Shown piece by piece: positions 27,180-36,173 of a stretch of 64,000 bases of DNA. Origin of the DNA: JACQAP01 sp035275265 (lineage in GTDB: Bacteria; Pseudomonadota; Gammaproteobacteria; Burkholderiales; JACQAP01); NCBI GenBank assembly GCA_035275265.1, contig DATENC010000006.1, forward strand, positions 186,001-250,000, read 5' to 3'. The notes below the pieces were generated by a model. The model was not told the DNA's origin, made no database searches, and saw nothing but the letters and a program-made list of their open reading frames with translations. The position numbers and the translations under genes are program-made. Position 1 is the stretch's first letter. Each line of letters starts with the position of its first letter.

Positions 27180-28022
27180 GTGGCTCCGGATGTCATGATT
27201 GCAGTGCTGTTTGGGGCTCTCCTGCATTCGATTTGGAACGCCTTGGTCCGGGGAAGCCCGGACAGGACGCTGAGCATTGTGTTGGTCGCCGCGGGTGCGG
27301 GTGTTATCACGGCTTGCTGGCTGCCTTTCGCTCCGTTGCCCAACGTCCAGAGTTTGCCGTATCTAGCGGCGTCGGTCGGTATCCATATCGTCTACTTCGC
27401 GCTCGTAGCCTTCGCTTATCGCAAGGGAGAGCTGAGTTTCGCCTACCCGATCATGCGCGGAACAGCGCCGGCTCTTTCCGCAATCGCAGCCGCACTGGTG
27501 TTGGGTGAATGGCCGTCCCCTGGAGGATCGCTTGGTGTCCTGCTGGTTTGCTGCGGGGTCATTCTTCTCGCCGTAGATTCCATGCGCTCGCAGTCTTTCC
27601 ACGCCTCGTCAGCATTGTTCGCTCTTGCCAACGCCGGCGTCATCGTCGTCTATACGTTGGTGGACGGCGTGGGCGCCCGTTTGTCCGAACATCCGTTGAG
27701 CTACACCGGCTGGATACTCTTGCTAACGGCACTTCCGTTGCTCGCCATGTCTGTCGCCCATGACGGCGCAAACACAATCCGGTATCTGCAGCGCCAGTGG
27801 GCGCGCGGACTTATCGGCGGGGCCTGCACGTTCGGATCGTACGGACTGGCCCTCTGGGCAATGACCCGTGCGCCGTTAGCACTGGTCGCGGCGCTTCGGG
27901 AAACATCCGTCGTCTTCGCGATGATCCTCGCGGCAACGTTCCTTCGCGAACGCATCACCCCCGCACGGTTTGCTTCGATCTTTATCGTCACCGCTGGGGC
28001 TGTCGCGATGAAAGTCTCATAG
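27180..28022 (+). CDS. EamA-type drug/metabolite transporter
   Basis: 280 residues with about ten hydrophobic segments in two EamA repeats. The half with YPIMRGTAPALSAI and EWPSPGGSLGVLLV, and the second-half counterpart with MTRAPLALVAALRETSVVFAMILAATFLRE, are typical of the DMT superfamily. The substrate is unknown. GTG start at 27180. It converges on kup, with 6 bp between stops. Confidence 0.85.
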   Translation: MAPDVMIAVLFGALLHSIWNALVRGSPDRTLSIVLVAAGAGVITACWLPFAPLPNVQSLPYLAASVGIHIVYFALVAFAYRKGELSFAYPIMRGTAPALSAIAAALVLGEWPSPGGSLGVLLVCCGVILLAVDSMRSQSFHASSALFALANAGVIVVYTLVDGVGARLSEHPLSYTGWILLLTALPLLAMSVAHDGANTIRYLQRQWARGLIGGACTFGSYGLALWAMTRAPLALVAALRETSVVFAMILAATFLRERITPARFASIFIVTAGAVAMKVS

Positions 28023-28028
28023 CACTAC

Positions 28029-29930
28029 CTAAAGCATCATCTGAGTTCCCAGCTCCACCACCCGGTTCGGTGGGAGATTGAAGTAAGTTGCCGCACCTTC
28101 CGCCTGGCGCGTCATCCAGCCGAACAGCGCGCAGCGCCACGCAGGCAGACTCCCCGGAGCATCGACAATGGTCGAGCGCGCGACGAAATACGTGGTACTC
28201 ATCGGGTCCAGCGCCAGTTCTTGTAACTGTGCGGCCTTCAGCGCATCCGGCAGAACAGGTTCTTCGCGGAACCCGTAGTGAACCGCGATCGAGTAGCTGC
28301 TTGGTCCGAGTTTCTTGAACCTGATTCGGGTATTTGGGTCGACGCGCGGAACGTCTTCGGTCACAACGTGCAGAAACACGGTTCTTTCGTGCATGACCTT
28401 GTAGTGCTTCAAGTTGTGGAACAATGCGCTCGGCACCATCGCCGGGTCCGAGGTGAGATAGACCGCCGTCCCGGAAACGCGCGGCGCATCCGGTTGTGGA
28501 CCCGACAGGAAATCCGCAAGTGGTATGTCCATCTTCCTGCGCTGCTCGGCCACCAGCCCGCTCCCTGACTTCCAGGTCATCAGCATGACAAAAATTCCGG
28601 CGCCCAGCAGAAGGGGCATCCAGCCGCCGTTTAAGAGCTTGGTCATGTTGGAGGCAAAGAACAGTGTTTCCAGTGCACCGAACACTGCCAGCGCAATCAC
28701 CATTGCGACTTTCCAACGAGCCGGCCGCACCAGCGTGACGAACGCCATCAACAGCGTGGTGACGATCATCGTGCCCGACACAGCGATGCCGTAGGCTCCA
28801 GCCAGTGCGCTCGACGAGCCGAACTCGAACACCAGAACGATAACCGCGACCAGCATCAGCCAGTTGACGACCGGTACATAGATCTGGCCCCGCTCGGTGT
28901 CCGATGTGTACAGGATCCGCATGCGCGGCAGGTATCCCAGGCGGGAGGCCTGCAGCGTGATCGAGTACGCACCGGAGATGGTAGCCTGGGAAGCGATGAC
29001 AGTGGCGACGGTGGCCAGGCCGATCAGCGGAAACACGAACCACTCAGGCGCCAGCAGATAAAACGGATTCCGCACTGCCTCCGGTGCGCGCAGCACCAGT
29101 GCTCCCTGCCCGAAGTAGTTGAGCAGCAACGAGGGGCACACCAATCCATACCACGCGACGCGCACCGGGCGCGCGCCGAAGTGCCCCATGTCCGCGTACA
29201 GCGCTTCGCCTCCAGTAAGAGCAAGAAACACCGCACTCAACACCAGGAACGCCATTCCAGGATGCGCTGTCGCAAAGTCCACCGCATACACCGGGCTCAG
29301 CGCCCGCAACACCGCCGGCGTTTCGGCGATACTGGTCGCACCCAGGATGGCGATGGTGAGAAACCAGACGCAGGTAATCGGGCCGAAGAAGCGGCCGACA
29401 AAGCTGGTGCCGCGCTTCTGGATCACGAACAACGCCACCAGGATGCCCGCAGTTATCGGCAGCACCGCACTCTCCAGCCGCGGCGCAGCCACGCTTAGGC
29501 CTTCGATTGCCGACAGCACCGAGATCGCGGGCGTGATAACAGCGTCGCCGTAGAACAGCGCGGCGGCGAAAACGCCGGTGGCGATCACCGCGCGCGACAT
29601 GGCTGTGGTCTTGCCAGCCAGCCGATGCGCCAGCGCTGTAAGCGCCAGTACACCTCCCTCGCGTTCGTTGTCGTACTTGAGCACAATCCAGACATACTTG
29701 ATCGAGATGATGAGTGTCAGCGTCCAGAACAGCATCGACAGCGTGGCCAGCACGTTGACTTCGGTTGCCGCCAAGCCGTGTGAACCGGCGAATGCTTCCT
29801 TGAATGCGTACAGCGGGCTGGTGCCGATGTCGCCGTAAACCACGCCCAGCGCTCCGAGTGTCAGCACGCCGATGCGGTTGTGTCGGATGTTGGAGCCAGG
29901 GTTCACGATGCTCACTTGTGGTTGCATCAA
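28029..29930 (-). CDS. kup: Low-affinity potassium transporter Kup
   Basis: A 633-residue K+/H+ symporter of the inner membrane. Family text is clear: GALGVVYGDIGTSPLYAFKE at the N-terminus, TGGEALYADMGHFG, SQATISGAYSITLQASRLG and TERGQIYVPVVNW. About 12 membrane segments are followed by a cytosolic C-terminal domain. Its start overlaps the stop of the response-regulator gene by 4 bp (ATGA type), making it the third gene of a coupled two-component/transporter operon. Confidence 0.96.
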   Translation of the reverse strand: MMQPQVSIVNPGSNIRHNRIGVLTLGALGVVYGDIGTSPLYAFKEAFAGSHGLAATEVNVLATLSMLFWTLTLIISIKYVWIVLKYDNEREGGVLALTALAHRLAGKTTAMSRAVIATGVFAAALFYGDAVITPAISVLSAIEGLSVAAPRLESAVLPITAGILVALFVIQKRGTSFVGRFFGPITCVWFLTIAILGATSIAETPAVLRALSPVYAVDFATAHPGMAFLVLSAVFLALTGGEALYADMGHFGARPVRVAWYGLVCPSLLLNYFGQGALVLRAPEAVRNPFYLLAPEWFVFPLIGLATVATVIASQATISGAYSITLQASRLGYLPRMRILYTSDTERGQIYVPVVNWLMLVAVIVLVFEFGSSSALAGAYGIAVSGTMIVTTLLMAFVTLVRPARWKVAMVIALAVFGALETLFFASNMTKLLNGGWMPLLLGAGIFVMLMTWKSGSGLVAEQRRKMDIPLADFLSGPQPDAPRVSGTAVYLTSDPAMVPSALFHNLKHYKVMHERTVFLHVVTEDVPRVDPNTRIRFKKLGPSSYSIAVHYGFREEPVLPDALKAAQLQELALDPMSTTYFVARSTIVDAPGSLPAWRCALFGWMTRQAEGAATYFNLPPNRVVELGTQMML

Positions 29931-30619
29931 GCGACGAAGCGGTAGCCGACGCCGGTCTCAGTGAGGAAATGGCGGGGCTGAGCTGGATCGTCTTCGAGCT
30001 TCTGGCGCAAGCGGCCGACGTAAATGCGCAGATAGTGGCTACTCTCGACAAAGGCCGGCCCCCACACCTCGCGCAGCAGGTGACGGTGCGTCATGACCTT
30101 GCCGGAGTTGGCGAGCAACACGGCCAGCAACCTGTTCTCGATCGGGGTCAGGCGCACCGGCGCGCCCTGCCGCAGCACGACGCGGCGCGACAAGTCAACC
30201 TCGACCGCGCCAAAATGCAGGATCGGGCTTTCGCCTTCGGCAGCTCTTGCGTGCCTGCGTAGCAATGCGCGCACTCGCGCCAGTAATTCGCCGACCGAGA
30301 AGGGTTTGGTAAGGTAGTCGTCCGCGCCCGCGTCTAGCACTTCGATCTTGTCGTGTTCGGTGGAGCGCGCGGACAGAATGATGACCGGGATTGCCGACCA
30401 CGCACGCAGGCCTTCGACGAACTGCGCGCCGTCGCCGTCCGGCAATCCGAGATCCAGGATAACCAGATCAGGTTTGCGTGTGCCAGCTTCGATGAGCCCC
30501 TGCCGCAACGTTTCGGCTTCGGCAACACGGCAACCATCGCCTTCCAGTGCGCTCCGAACAAAACGCCGGATCTGCATTTCGTCCTCGACAACGAGAATCA
30601 TGGGAGAAGGTGAGTTCAC
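29927..30619 (-). CDS. kdpE: KdpE-like response regulator (OmpR family)
   Basis: 230 residues: receiver domain with phospho-acceptor D56 in LVILDLGLPDGDG and acidic pair in VVEDE, then an OmpR-type winged-helix domain (TPIENRLLAVLLANSGKVMTHRHLLREVWG, LRIYVGRLRQKLE). The closest match by eye is KdpE, the potassium-responsive regulator. It overlaps both the upstream kinase and downstream kup by 4 bp. The likely target is the K+ uptake operon itself, which is an inference from context. Confidence 0.88.
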   Translation of the reverse strand: MNSPSPMILVVEDEMQIRRFVRSALEGDGCRVAEAETLRQGLIEAGTRKPDLVILDLGLPDGDGAQFVEGLRAWSAIPVIILSARSTEHDKIEVLDAGADDYLTKPFSVGELLARVRALLRRHARAAEGESPILHFGAVEVDLSRRVVLRQGAPVRLTPIENRLLAVLLANSGKVMTHRHLLREVWGPAFVESSHYLRIYVGRLRQKLEDDPAQPRHFLTETGVGYRFVA

Positions 30620-32175
30620 GGTTGGCCCGTCTCCGCGGAAGATCCTTCCTCAGGGATGCTCGGCGGGTTGCCGCGCGCTAGCGAAAACGTGACGCAGCCA
30701 CCGCCGCCCGGCTGATTGACAGCGCGGATGCGGCCGCCGTGCGCGTCAATGATGGCGCGGCAGATAGCGAGTCCCAGTCCGACTCCGGGGACCGTGGATT
30801 CTGCGGTCCCGCGTTCGAAAAGCTCGAAGACGCGTTCTAGCTTGTCGTCAGGGAAACCGTTACCCCCGTCGCGAACCGACACCTCGACCAGATCACCGAT
30901 GCTATGGGCACTGATCTCGATCGTCGATCCGGGCGGCGAATACTTCATCGCGTTTTCGAGAAGATTGCAGAACACGCGCTCCATCAGCACCGCGTCGAAT
31001 TCCAGCAGCGGAAGATCGGCAGGCAGAGACACTTTCACCGGATGGTCGGCCAGCGCCGGGCCCAACAACTTGATGCTTGCACCCACGACCTCCTCCAGCG
31101 GCTGCCACTCCTTTCGCAAAGTGACTTTGCCCGCCTGCAACCGAGCCATGTCCAACAGGTTGCTCACCAATCCGGAAAGCCGGAACGCCTGGTCGCGCAC
31201 GGCCGCGACCGTCTCCCGAACCGGCTCAGGCAGCGGCGGCCGAGTGAGCGCCAGCGAATCCGCCGTCCCGTACAACGCGGTAAGCGGGGTGCGGATGTCA
31301 TGCGCCAGTGCCGACAGGATCGAACTGCGCAAACGCTCGGATACCATCTGCATCTGGCTCAAATGCGCAACTTCCACGAAGTGCAGGCGTTCGACTGCGG
31401 TGGCAACCAGCGCAGACACAGTCTCCAACAGGGGGCGATAGTCTTTGCCGAGCGCACCGCGCGTGCTGCCGGCCGCCACCGCCAGTACGCCTCGGTGGCG
31501 AGTCGAACCGCGCAACGGGAAGTACCATGGCTGATCGTTACCGCTGCCGAGCCCGCCGAAAGCGGCGGGCTCGCCGCTGTCGAAAACCGTGCGCGCTACA
31601 TGGGTCTCGACGATCAACGTCTGCGCTCCATCAGCGGGCCACGCAATCAGTCTGCCTTCCTCGTCCGGGAACAACAGCACTGCCTGGATCCCAAGGTGAT
31701 GGCGGAAGAAATGCCGCGTCGCTTGCACCACCTGCTCGAGTGCGAGTGCACCCGCCAATTCCACGGCCAGTTCGTACAGCGCACGGGTCCGCTGCTCGCG
31801 GCGGCCGGCCTCTTCCGCCTGCCGGCGCAAGCCGGTGGTCAGTTGCCCGATGATCAACGCGACCGTCAGCATGACCGCGAATGTCACCAGGTACTTTCCG
31901 TCGCTCACCGCAAAAGAAAGTCGCGGCGGAACGAAGAATACGTCGAACAGGACGACACTGAGGAAGGACGCCAGGATGGCCGGCCCCTTGCCGAGGCGCG
32001 CCGCAATCAGCACGACCGTGAGCAGGAACAGCATTACCGTGTTGGCGATTTCGAGCCGCTCGCGCAGCGGCGTGGCCACGAGCGTCGTCAATCCGCAACC
32101 CAGGACGGCAAACACATAGTGCTTCACCGAAGACCCGGAAGCTATTGGCTGCCCGCTGTTTCCTTCAATACCCAT
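30616..32175 (-). CDS. KdpD-like sensor histidine kinase lacking the N-terminal KdpD domain
   Basis: 519 residues, whereas full KdpD is near 900. The protein starts directly with the DUF4118 four-helix membrane part (about 20-115, with VVLIAARLGKGPAILASFLSV), then a GAF-like domain (about 130-265), HisKA with H292 in ALAHDIRTPLTALYG, and a HATPase domain (N-box near CNLLENAMKYSPPG, G-box near GVGLGLAICRAII). The cytosolic KdpD sensor and UspA domains are missing from the start. It is translationally coupled to the KdpE-like regulator. Confidence 0.9.
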   Translation of the reverse strand: MGIEGNSGQPIASGSSVKHYVFAVLGCGLTTLVATPLRERLEIANTVMLFLLTVVLIAARLGKGPAILASFLSVVLFDVFFVPPRLSFAVSDGKYLVTFAVMLTVALIIGQLTTGLRRQAEEAGRREQRTRALYELAVELAGALALEQVVQATRHFFRHHLGIQAVLLFPDEEGRLIAWPADGAQTLIVETHVARTVFDSGEPAAFGGLGSGNDQPWYFPLRGSTRHRGVLAVAAGSTRGALGKDYRPLLETVSALVATAVERLHFVEVAHLSQMQMVSERLRSSILSALAHDIRTPLTALYGTADSLALTRPPLPEPVRETVAAVRDQAFRLSGLVSNLLDMARLQAGKVTLRKEWQPLEEVVGASIKLLGPALADHPVKVSLPADLPLLEFDAVLMERVFCNLLENAMKYSPPGSTIEISAHSIGDLVEVSVRDGGNGFPDDKLERVFELFERGTAESTVPGVGLGLAICRAIIDAHGGRIRAVNQPGGGGCVTFSLARGNPPSIPEEGSSAETGQP

Positions 32176-32293
32176 TGACCGGTTTCACGGTTAAGATCGC
32201 GGCAGAGTAACGCGTTGAAAGTAAAACCGGCGTAAATGATCGCACCATGGGAGTAAAAAACCTGTAAAGATTGCGCGCGGCACGTTTAACAAA

Positions 32294-32309
32294 ATCAAAC
32301 CTGTTTGAT
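32294..32309. promoter_or_regulatory. Perfect 16-bp palindrome, possible operator
   Basis: ATCAAACCTGTTTGAT is a 7+2+7 perfect inverted repeat 37 bp before the NTF2-like gene start and 118 bp upstream of the divergent kinase operon. Size and symmetry suit a dimeric regulator such as a TetR or GntR type, but the protein is unknown. Confidence 0.4.
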
Positions 32310-32345
32310 GCAAAGGCCGCAACGGCACGCAAAGGAAGGCCAGAC

Positions 32346-32876
32346 ATGTCAAATTCAACGACGTTCGACTCGCTGCCGCAGCAGCTACCGCGCAGAGCTC
32401 CGCACAGAGCATTCCTCGCTTCAACGATCCTCCGTCTGCTCGCTGCTACGTTACTTTTTCTGACGAGCTCGGCGGTATCCGCGGATGATGACGCAGTTCA
32501 AAAAGAGGTCCTTGCAGCAACCGTGGCCTGGGCCGAGACCTTCAATGCGCGGGACGCACGCCGAATCGCAGCGCTCTATGCCGAAGATGCAGTGTTCTGG
32601 GGAACGATTTCTCCAACCATCCGGACGACACCCGCGGAGGTGCTGGATTACTTCACCAACTCCACAACAAAGCGCCCCAACCTACGCATCGCAATCGGCG
32701 AACAGCACGTCAGGGTGTATGGCGATACCGCAATCAACTCGGGTTACTACACGTCTCGCAATGTCCAGGACGGACAGGAAATCATCACGCCGATGCGCTT
32801 CACTTTCGTATTCAACCAGCGCGGCGGACGCTGGATGATCGTCTCACATCATTCCTCGCGCGTGCCGGCGCTCTGA
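32346..32876 (+). CDS. Exported NTF2-like protein (SgcJ/EcaC type)
   Basis: 176 residues with a long N-terminal signal or anchor (hydrophobic about 28-43) and an NTF2-like cone domain (about 50-172): TVAWAETFNARDARRIAALYAEDAVFWGT-type opening and a C-terminal strand with RWMIVSHHSSRVP. Such domains act as small-ligand binding or isomerase folds; no catalytic assignment can be made. I choose the ATG at 32346 because of the preceding purine-rich AAAGGAAGG. Confidence 0.78.
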   Translation: MSNSTTFDSLPQQLPRRAPHRAFLASTILRLLAATLLFLTSSAVSADDDAVQKEVLAATVAWAETFNARDARRIAALYAEDAVFWGTISPTIRTTPAEVLDYFTNSTTKRPNLRIAIGEQHVRVYGDTAINSGYYTSRNVQDGQEIITPMRFTFVFNQRGGRWMIVSHHSSRVPAL

Positions 32877-32955
32877 ACTGTTGCACGACAATGCTGGCGT
32901 CACGCTGAAACAGCAAAACGTCTGCAAAATTTTAGTAGAAATCTCTCACCCGCCG

Positions 32956-32971
32956 GTTAGAGCGCTCTAAC
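32956..32971. repeat. Perfect 16-bp palindrome over the acyl-CoA ligase stop codon
   Basis: GTTAGAGCGCTCTAAC (8+8) covers the TAG stop of the minus-strand ligase. It sits between two convergent genes, but there is no adjacent T tract, so a simple intrinsic terminator is doubtful. Confidence 0.35.
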
Positions 32972-34514
32972 TTGCCTTTTCGGGAGCCAGCCCCAATTTC
33001 TGGGCGAGCCCGATGCGCTGCAGCTTTCCGGTCGCGCCCTTGGGTATCTCGGCAACGATGAGTATCTTGCGTGGTACCTTGAAGTCCGCCACGCGCTTCG
33101 CAGCAAACTCGCGCAGTTCCTTCTCGTTGGCCTGCACGCCCTCCCGCAGCACCACCGCTGCGGCAACTTCCTCGCCCAGCTTTTCGTGCGGAACGGCAAA
33201 CGTGACGCACTGCTGAACTGCGGGGTGATCCATGAGCACCTCGTCCACCTCGCGTGGCGAGATCTTCTCGCCGCCACGATTGATGATCTCCTTCAAGCGG
33301 CCGGTGATCGTAAGATACCCGTCTGCATCCATCACGCCCTGGTCCCCGGTACGAAACCATCCTTTGGTGAACGCCTCGGCGTTGGCCTTCTGATTGTTTT
33401 CGTAGCCGGACATCACATTCTCGCCGCGGATTGCGATCTCTCCCGCAACGCCAGGGGCTACCGGATTCCCGTCCAGGTCGATCACACACACCTCCGGCCC
33501 GGCATGCACGCCCACGGTTCCGGGCTTGCGCACATCCGGCGGTAACGGATTGCTCGCCATCTGATGCGCGGCCTCGGTCATGCCGTAGGATTCGATGACC
33601 GGTGCGCCGAACACCGCTTCGAGCTCCCTGATCACCTGGATCGGCATGGACGACGACGACGAGCGGATGAAGCGCAGCGGATTGGCCTTGATCACGTCGA
33701 CGTTGTTCGCGGCGCGAGACAGTATCGCCTGGTGCATGGTCGGCACCGCGGTATACCAGGTGGGATGCACCTCGGCCATCCAGGAAAAGAATTTCAAGGC
33801 GTTGAACCCCGTGGTGCAGCACACTTGGCCGCCGGCCGACAACGGTGCCAGGATGCCTGCGATCAGGCCGTGGATATGGAACAGCGGCATGATGTTGAGC
33901 CCGCGGTCTGTGGCGGCAAACCCGAGCGTGCGCCGAACGTTGCGCGCAGAAGCACAGACGTTGCGCTGTGCGAGCGGCACGATCTTCGGGCGCGAGGTCG
34001 TTCCGGAAGTGTGCAGGACCAGCGCGATGTCGTCCGCAGACGCCGGGCCCAAGCGTGCAGACGGCAGTGCAACCTGTCCCTCAGGGAAAATGAGCGTATA
34101 TCCGCCCGCGCCGTGTTCGCGCGCGGTTGCAACCCGTGCGATGGGGATTCCGAGCTTGCTCGCGACATCGATGGCGGGGGATGCTTTGTCTTGCTCGATG
34201 ATCAAGAGCTTTGCATTCAAGTCGTTCAAGTAGAACTCGAATTCGTCGGCCCGGTACCCAGGATTCAGAGGCGCCGCGGTCGCGCCAGCCGCGACGCTCA
34301 CGAACGCGGCGGCCATCTCGGGGCCGTTGTCGAGCACGATCGCGACGCGGTCATTGCGACCGATCCCTTTCACATTAAGCGCGCTCAGCGTATCGCGCGC
34401 GAGTTGGCGCAACGCCTTATACGTTAATGGCGCCCCACCGGGCGTGCTCAGCGCTGTCGCGCCGGACACTCCCGCTTCCAGAAGATCGAGCACGGTTGTA
34501 AGCGAACTGCTCAT
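32967..34514 (-). CDS. AMP-forming acyl-CoA ligase, oxalyl-CoA-synthetase-like
   Basis: 515 residues of the ANL superfamily: P-loop HTSGTTSRPKIVPLAQ, ESYGMTEAAHQMASNPLPP (A5 motif), GWFRTGDQGVMDADGYL (A8) and catalytic Lys in PKGATGKLQR. The texts APLNPGYRADEFEFYLND, WYTAVPTMHQAIL and LINRGGEKISPREVDEVL resemble plant/yeast AAE3-type oxalate-CoA ligases more than medium-chain or malonyl enzymes. The substrate assignment is therefore a hypothesis. It follows a ketopantoate-reductase-like gene on the same strand by 45 bp. Confidence 0.82.
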   Translation of the reverse strand: MSSSLTTVLDLLEAGVSGATALSTPGGAPLTYKALRQLARDTLSALNVKGIGRNDRVAIVLDNGPEMAAAFVSVAAGATAAPLNPGYRADEFEFYLNDLNAKLLIIEQDKASPAIDVASKLGIPIARVATAREHGAGGYTLIFPEGQVALPSARLGPASADDIALVLHTSGTTSRPKIVPLAQRNVCASARNVRRTLGFAATDRGLNIMPLFHIHGLIAGILAPLSAGGQVCCTTGFNALKFFSWMAEVHPTWYTAVPTMHQAILSRAANNVDVIKANPLRFIRSSSSSMPIQVIRELEAVFGAPVIESYGMTEAAHQMASNPLPPDVRKPGTVGVHAGPEVCVIDLDGNPVAPGVAGEIAIRGENVMSGYENNQKANAEAFTKGWFRTGDQGVMDADGYLTITGRLKEIINRGGEKISPREVDEVLMDHPAVQQCVTFAVPHEKLGEEVAAAVVLREGVQANEKELREFAAKRVADFKVPRKILIVAEIPKGATGKLQRIGLAQKLGLAPEKAS

Positions 34515-34559
34515 TTCGACGATCCTGTAGCTGGTTGGAATATTGAAATGGGGAAATGA

Positions 34560-35564
34560 CTAAACATCGAGCGTGAGCTTCGCGTGCCGGGCATTCAGCG
34601 TCTTGGCCAAAAGGCTTGCGCACGCGTACACGGCACTGATGTGCGGCGTCGGGGTCTGGGTCAATCTACCCAGCTCGACCACCGAGCCGGCCAGCGCCTC
34701 GATCTCGATCGGCCGCCCTTGCTCGATGTCCTGCAGCATCGAAGTCTTGTGCGCGCCGACTTTCTCCGCGCCCGCAATCCTGCGCTCAATGCTGACGCGG
34801 AAAGTAATGCCGAGCTTTTCGGCGATGGCCTCCGCCTCGGCCATCATTTGCGCTGCCAGGTCGCGCGTAAGCGGGAACTTACAAATTTCCACCAACGTGG
34901 CGTGCGTCAGCGCACTGACCGGGTTAAAGCTCAGGTTGCCCCAGAGTTTGAGCCAAATTTCGCTGCGGATGTCTTGCGCTATCGGCGCTTTGAAACCAGC
35001 CTTGGTGAAGCTCGCCGCGATGGCGTGGACCCGTGGCGTGGTGGAGCCATCGAGTTCGCCGAGCGTAAAGCGGTTCCCTTCGACGACCTGGACCACGCCG
35101 GGCGAGACAAGATTCGCTGCCGGATACACGACGCTGCCGATCACTCGCGCGGCATCGATGCTGCGCGCAATGCTGCCGTCGGGGTCGGCGGAGACAATCG
35201 GCGTTCCCTCGTACTGGCCGCCGTGCTTGTGGAAGTACCACCATGGAATTCCGTTCTGCATCGAGACGACGCTGGTCGTCGCGTGGCTGAGTTGATTCAG
35301 ATCGGGAGCAACGGCGGCGACCTGGTGTGCTTTGAGCGTCAACAGCACGACGTCCTGGGGACCTGCATCGCTCATCCTCTCGAACGCACGCGCGCCGTCG
35401 GCACGCAACTCGCTGCCGTCCTCCAGGATGAGCTTCATTCCGCCAGAGCGAATGGCCGCGAGATTGGCGCCGCGGGCGATGAACGTAACGTCCTCGCCCG
35501 AGTGTGCCAGTTTGACACCGAGGTAGCCTCCGATCGCGCCTGCGCCAACGACGGCGATCTTCAT
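34560..35564 (-). CDS. Ketopantoate reductase-family dehydrogenase
   Basis: 334 residues with an N-terminal Rossmann motif AVVGAGAIGGYLGVKLA, the family Lys/Asn region (LTLKAHQV, VVSMQNGIPWWYF) and the C-terminal ApbA/PanE helical domain (SMLQDIEQGRPIEIEALAGSVVELG). True PanE makes pantoate for CoA synthesis; many paralogues act on other 2-oxoacids. Its adjacency to a CoA ligase rather than to panB/panC suggests a catabolic paralogue, but this is not certain. Confidence 0.85.
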   Translation of the reverse strand: MKIAVVGAGAIGGYLGVKLAHSGEDVTFIARGANLAAIRSGGMKLILEDGSELRADGARAFERMSDAGPQDVVLLTLKAHQVAAVAPDLNQLSHATTSVVSMQNGIPWWYFHKHGGQYEGTPIVSADPDGSIARSIDAARVIGSVVYPAANLVSPGVVQVVEGNRFTLGELDGSTTPRVHAIAASFTKAGFKAPIAQDIRSEIWLKLWGNLSFNPVSALTHATLVEICKFPLTRDLAAQMMAEAEAIAEKLGITFRVSIERRIAGAEKVGAHKTSMLQDIEQGRPIEIEALAGSVVELGRLTQTPTPHISAVYACASLLAKTLNARHAKLTLDV

Positions 35565-35655
35565 GATGCCTTGCGTGAAAGTCGAGTCATATATTTTTCA
35601 AAAGCGCCATGTCGTTCGCGCGAGTTTAGCCGAAGACAGAACGCTTCGACGGTCG

Positions 35656-36150
35656 TTACACACGCCGCCCGACAATGATCACATCCCGTTCCACCCCATC
35701 CAGCAATGCGACTTTCGGCAACTCGCCCCAACGCGCAAAGCCGAACTTGTCGAACAGTGCCAAGCTGGTCAGGTTGTGACCGAATATGAATCCCAGCACG
35801 GTATCGATACCGAGACCTGGCGCCTGAGCCAATGCCCGGGTAAGCAAGTACGAGGCGATGCCGCGTTTCCTGAAGGCAGCGTGAATGTACACACTGAGTT
35901 CCGCCGTCTTGTTGTAAGCAGGGCGCCCGTAGAAAGAGGAAAAGCTCAGCCAGCCAGCCACCTGTGCCTCAGCCTCGACCACCCACAAAGGTCGAAAGTC
36001 AGCCGAATGCTCCTCGAACCAGCGCACCCGGCTCGCCACGGAAACGGGTTCGAGATCTGCGGTGACCATACGCGAAGGAATGGTTGCGTTGTAGATCGCG
36101 ATGATCTGTGGCAAGTCTTCCCGGCTTGCAACCCGGTGTGCAAACGTCAT
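35656..36150 (-). CDS. GNAT N-acetyltransferase (phosphinothricin/methionine-sulfoximine type)
   Basis: 164 residues of GNAT fold. The opening with IAIYNATIPSRMVTADLEPVS, the middle GWLSFSSFYGRPAYNKTAELSVYI and the acetyl-CoA loop FRKRGIASYLLTRAL match the Pat/YncA group, which N-acetylates methionine sulfoximine-type amino acids. It lies 23 bp downstream of the serine hydrolase gene and may share a transcript with it. Confidence 0.85.
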   Translation of the reverse strand: MTFAHRVASREDLPQIIAIYNATIPSRMVTADLEPVSVASRVRWFEEHSADFRPLWVVEAEAQVAGWLSFSSFYGRPAYNKTAELSVYIHAAFRKRGIASYLLTRALAQAPGLGIDTVLGFIFGHNLTSLALFDKFGFARWGELPKVALLDGVERDVIIVGRRV

Positions 36151-36173
36151 GGCAGCAGACTCAGTCGTCGGCG

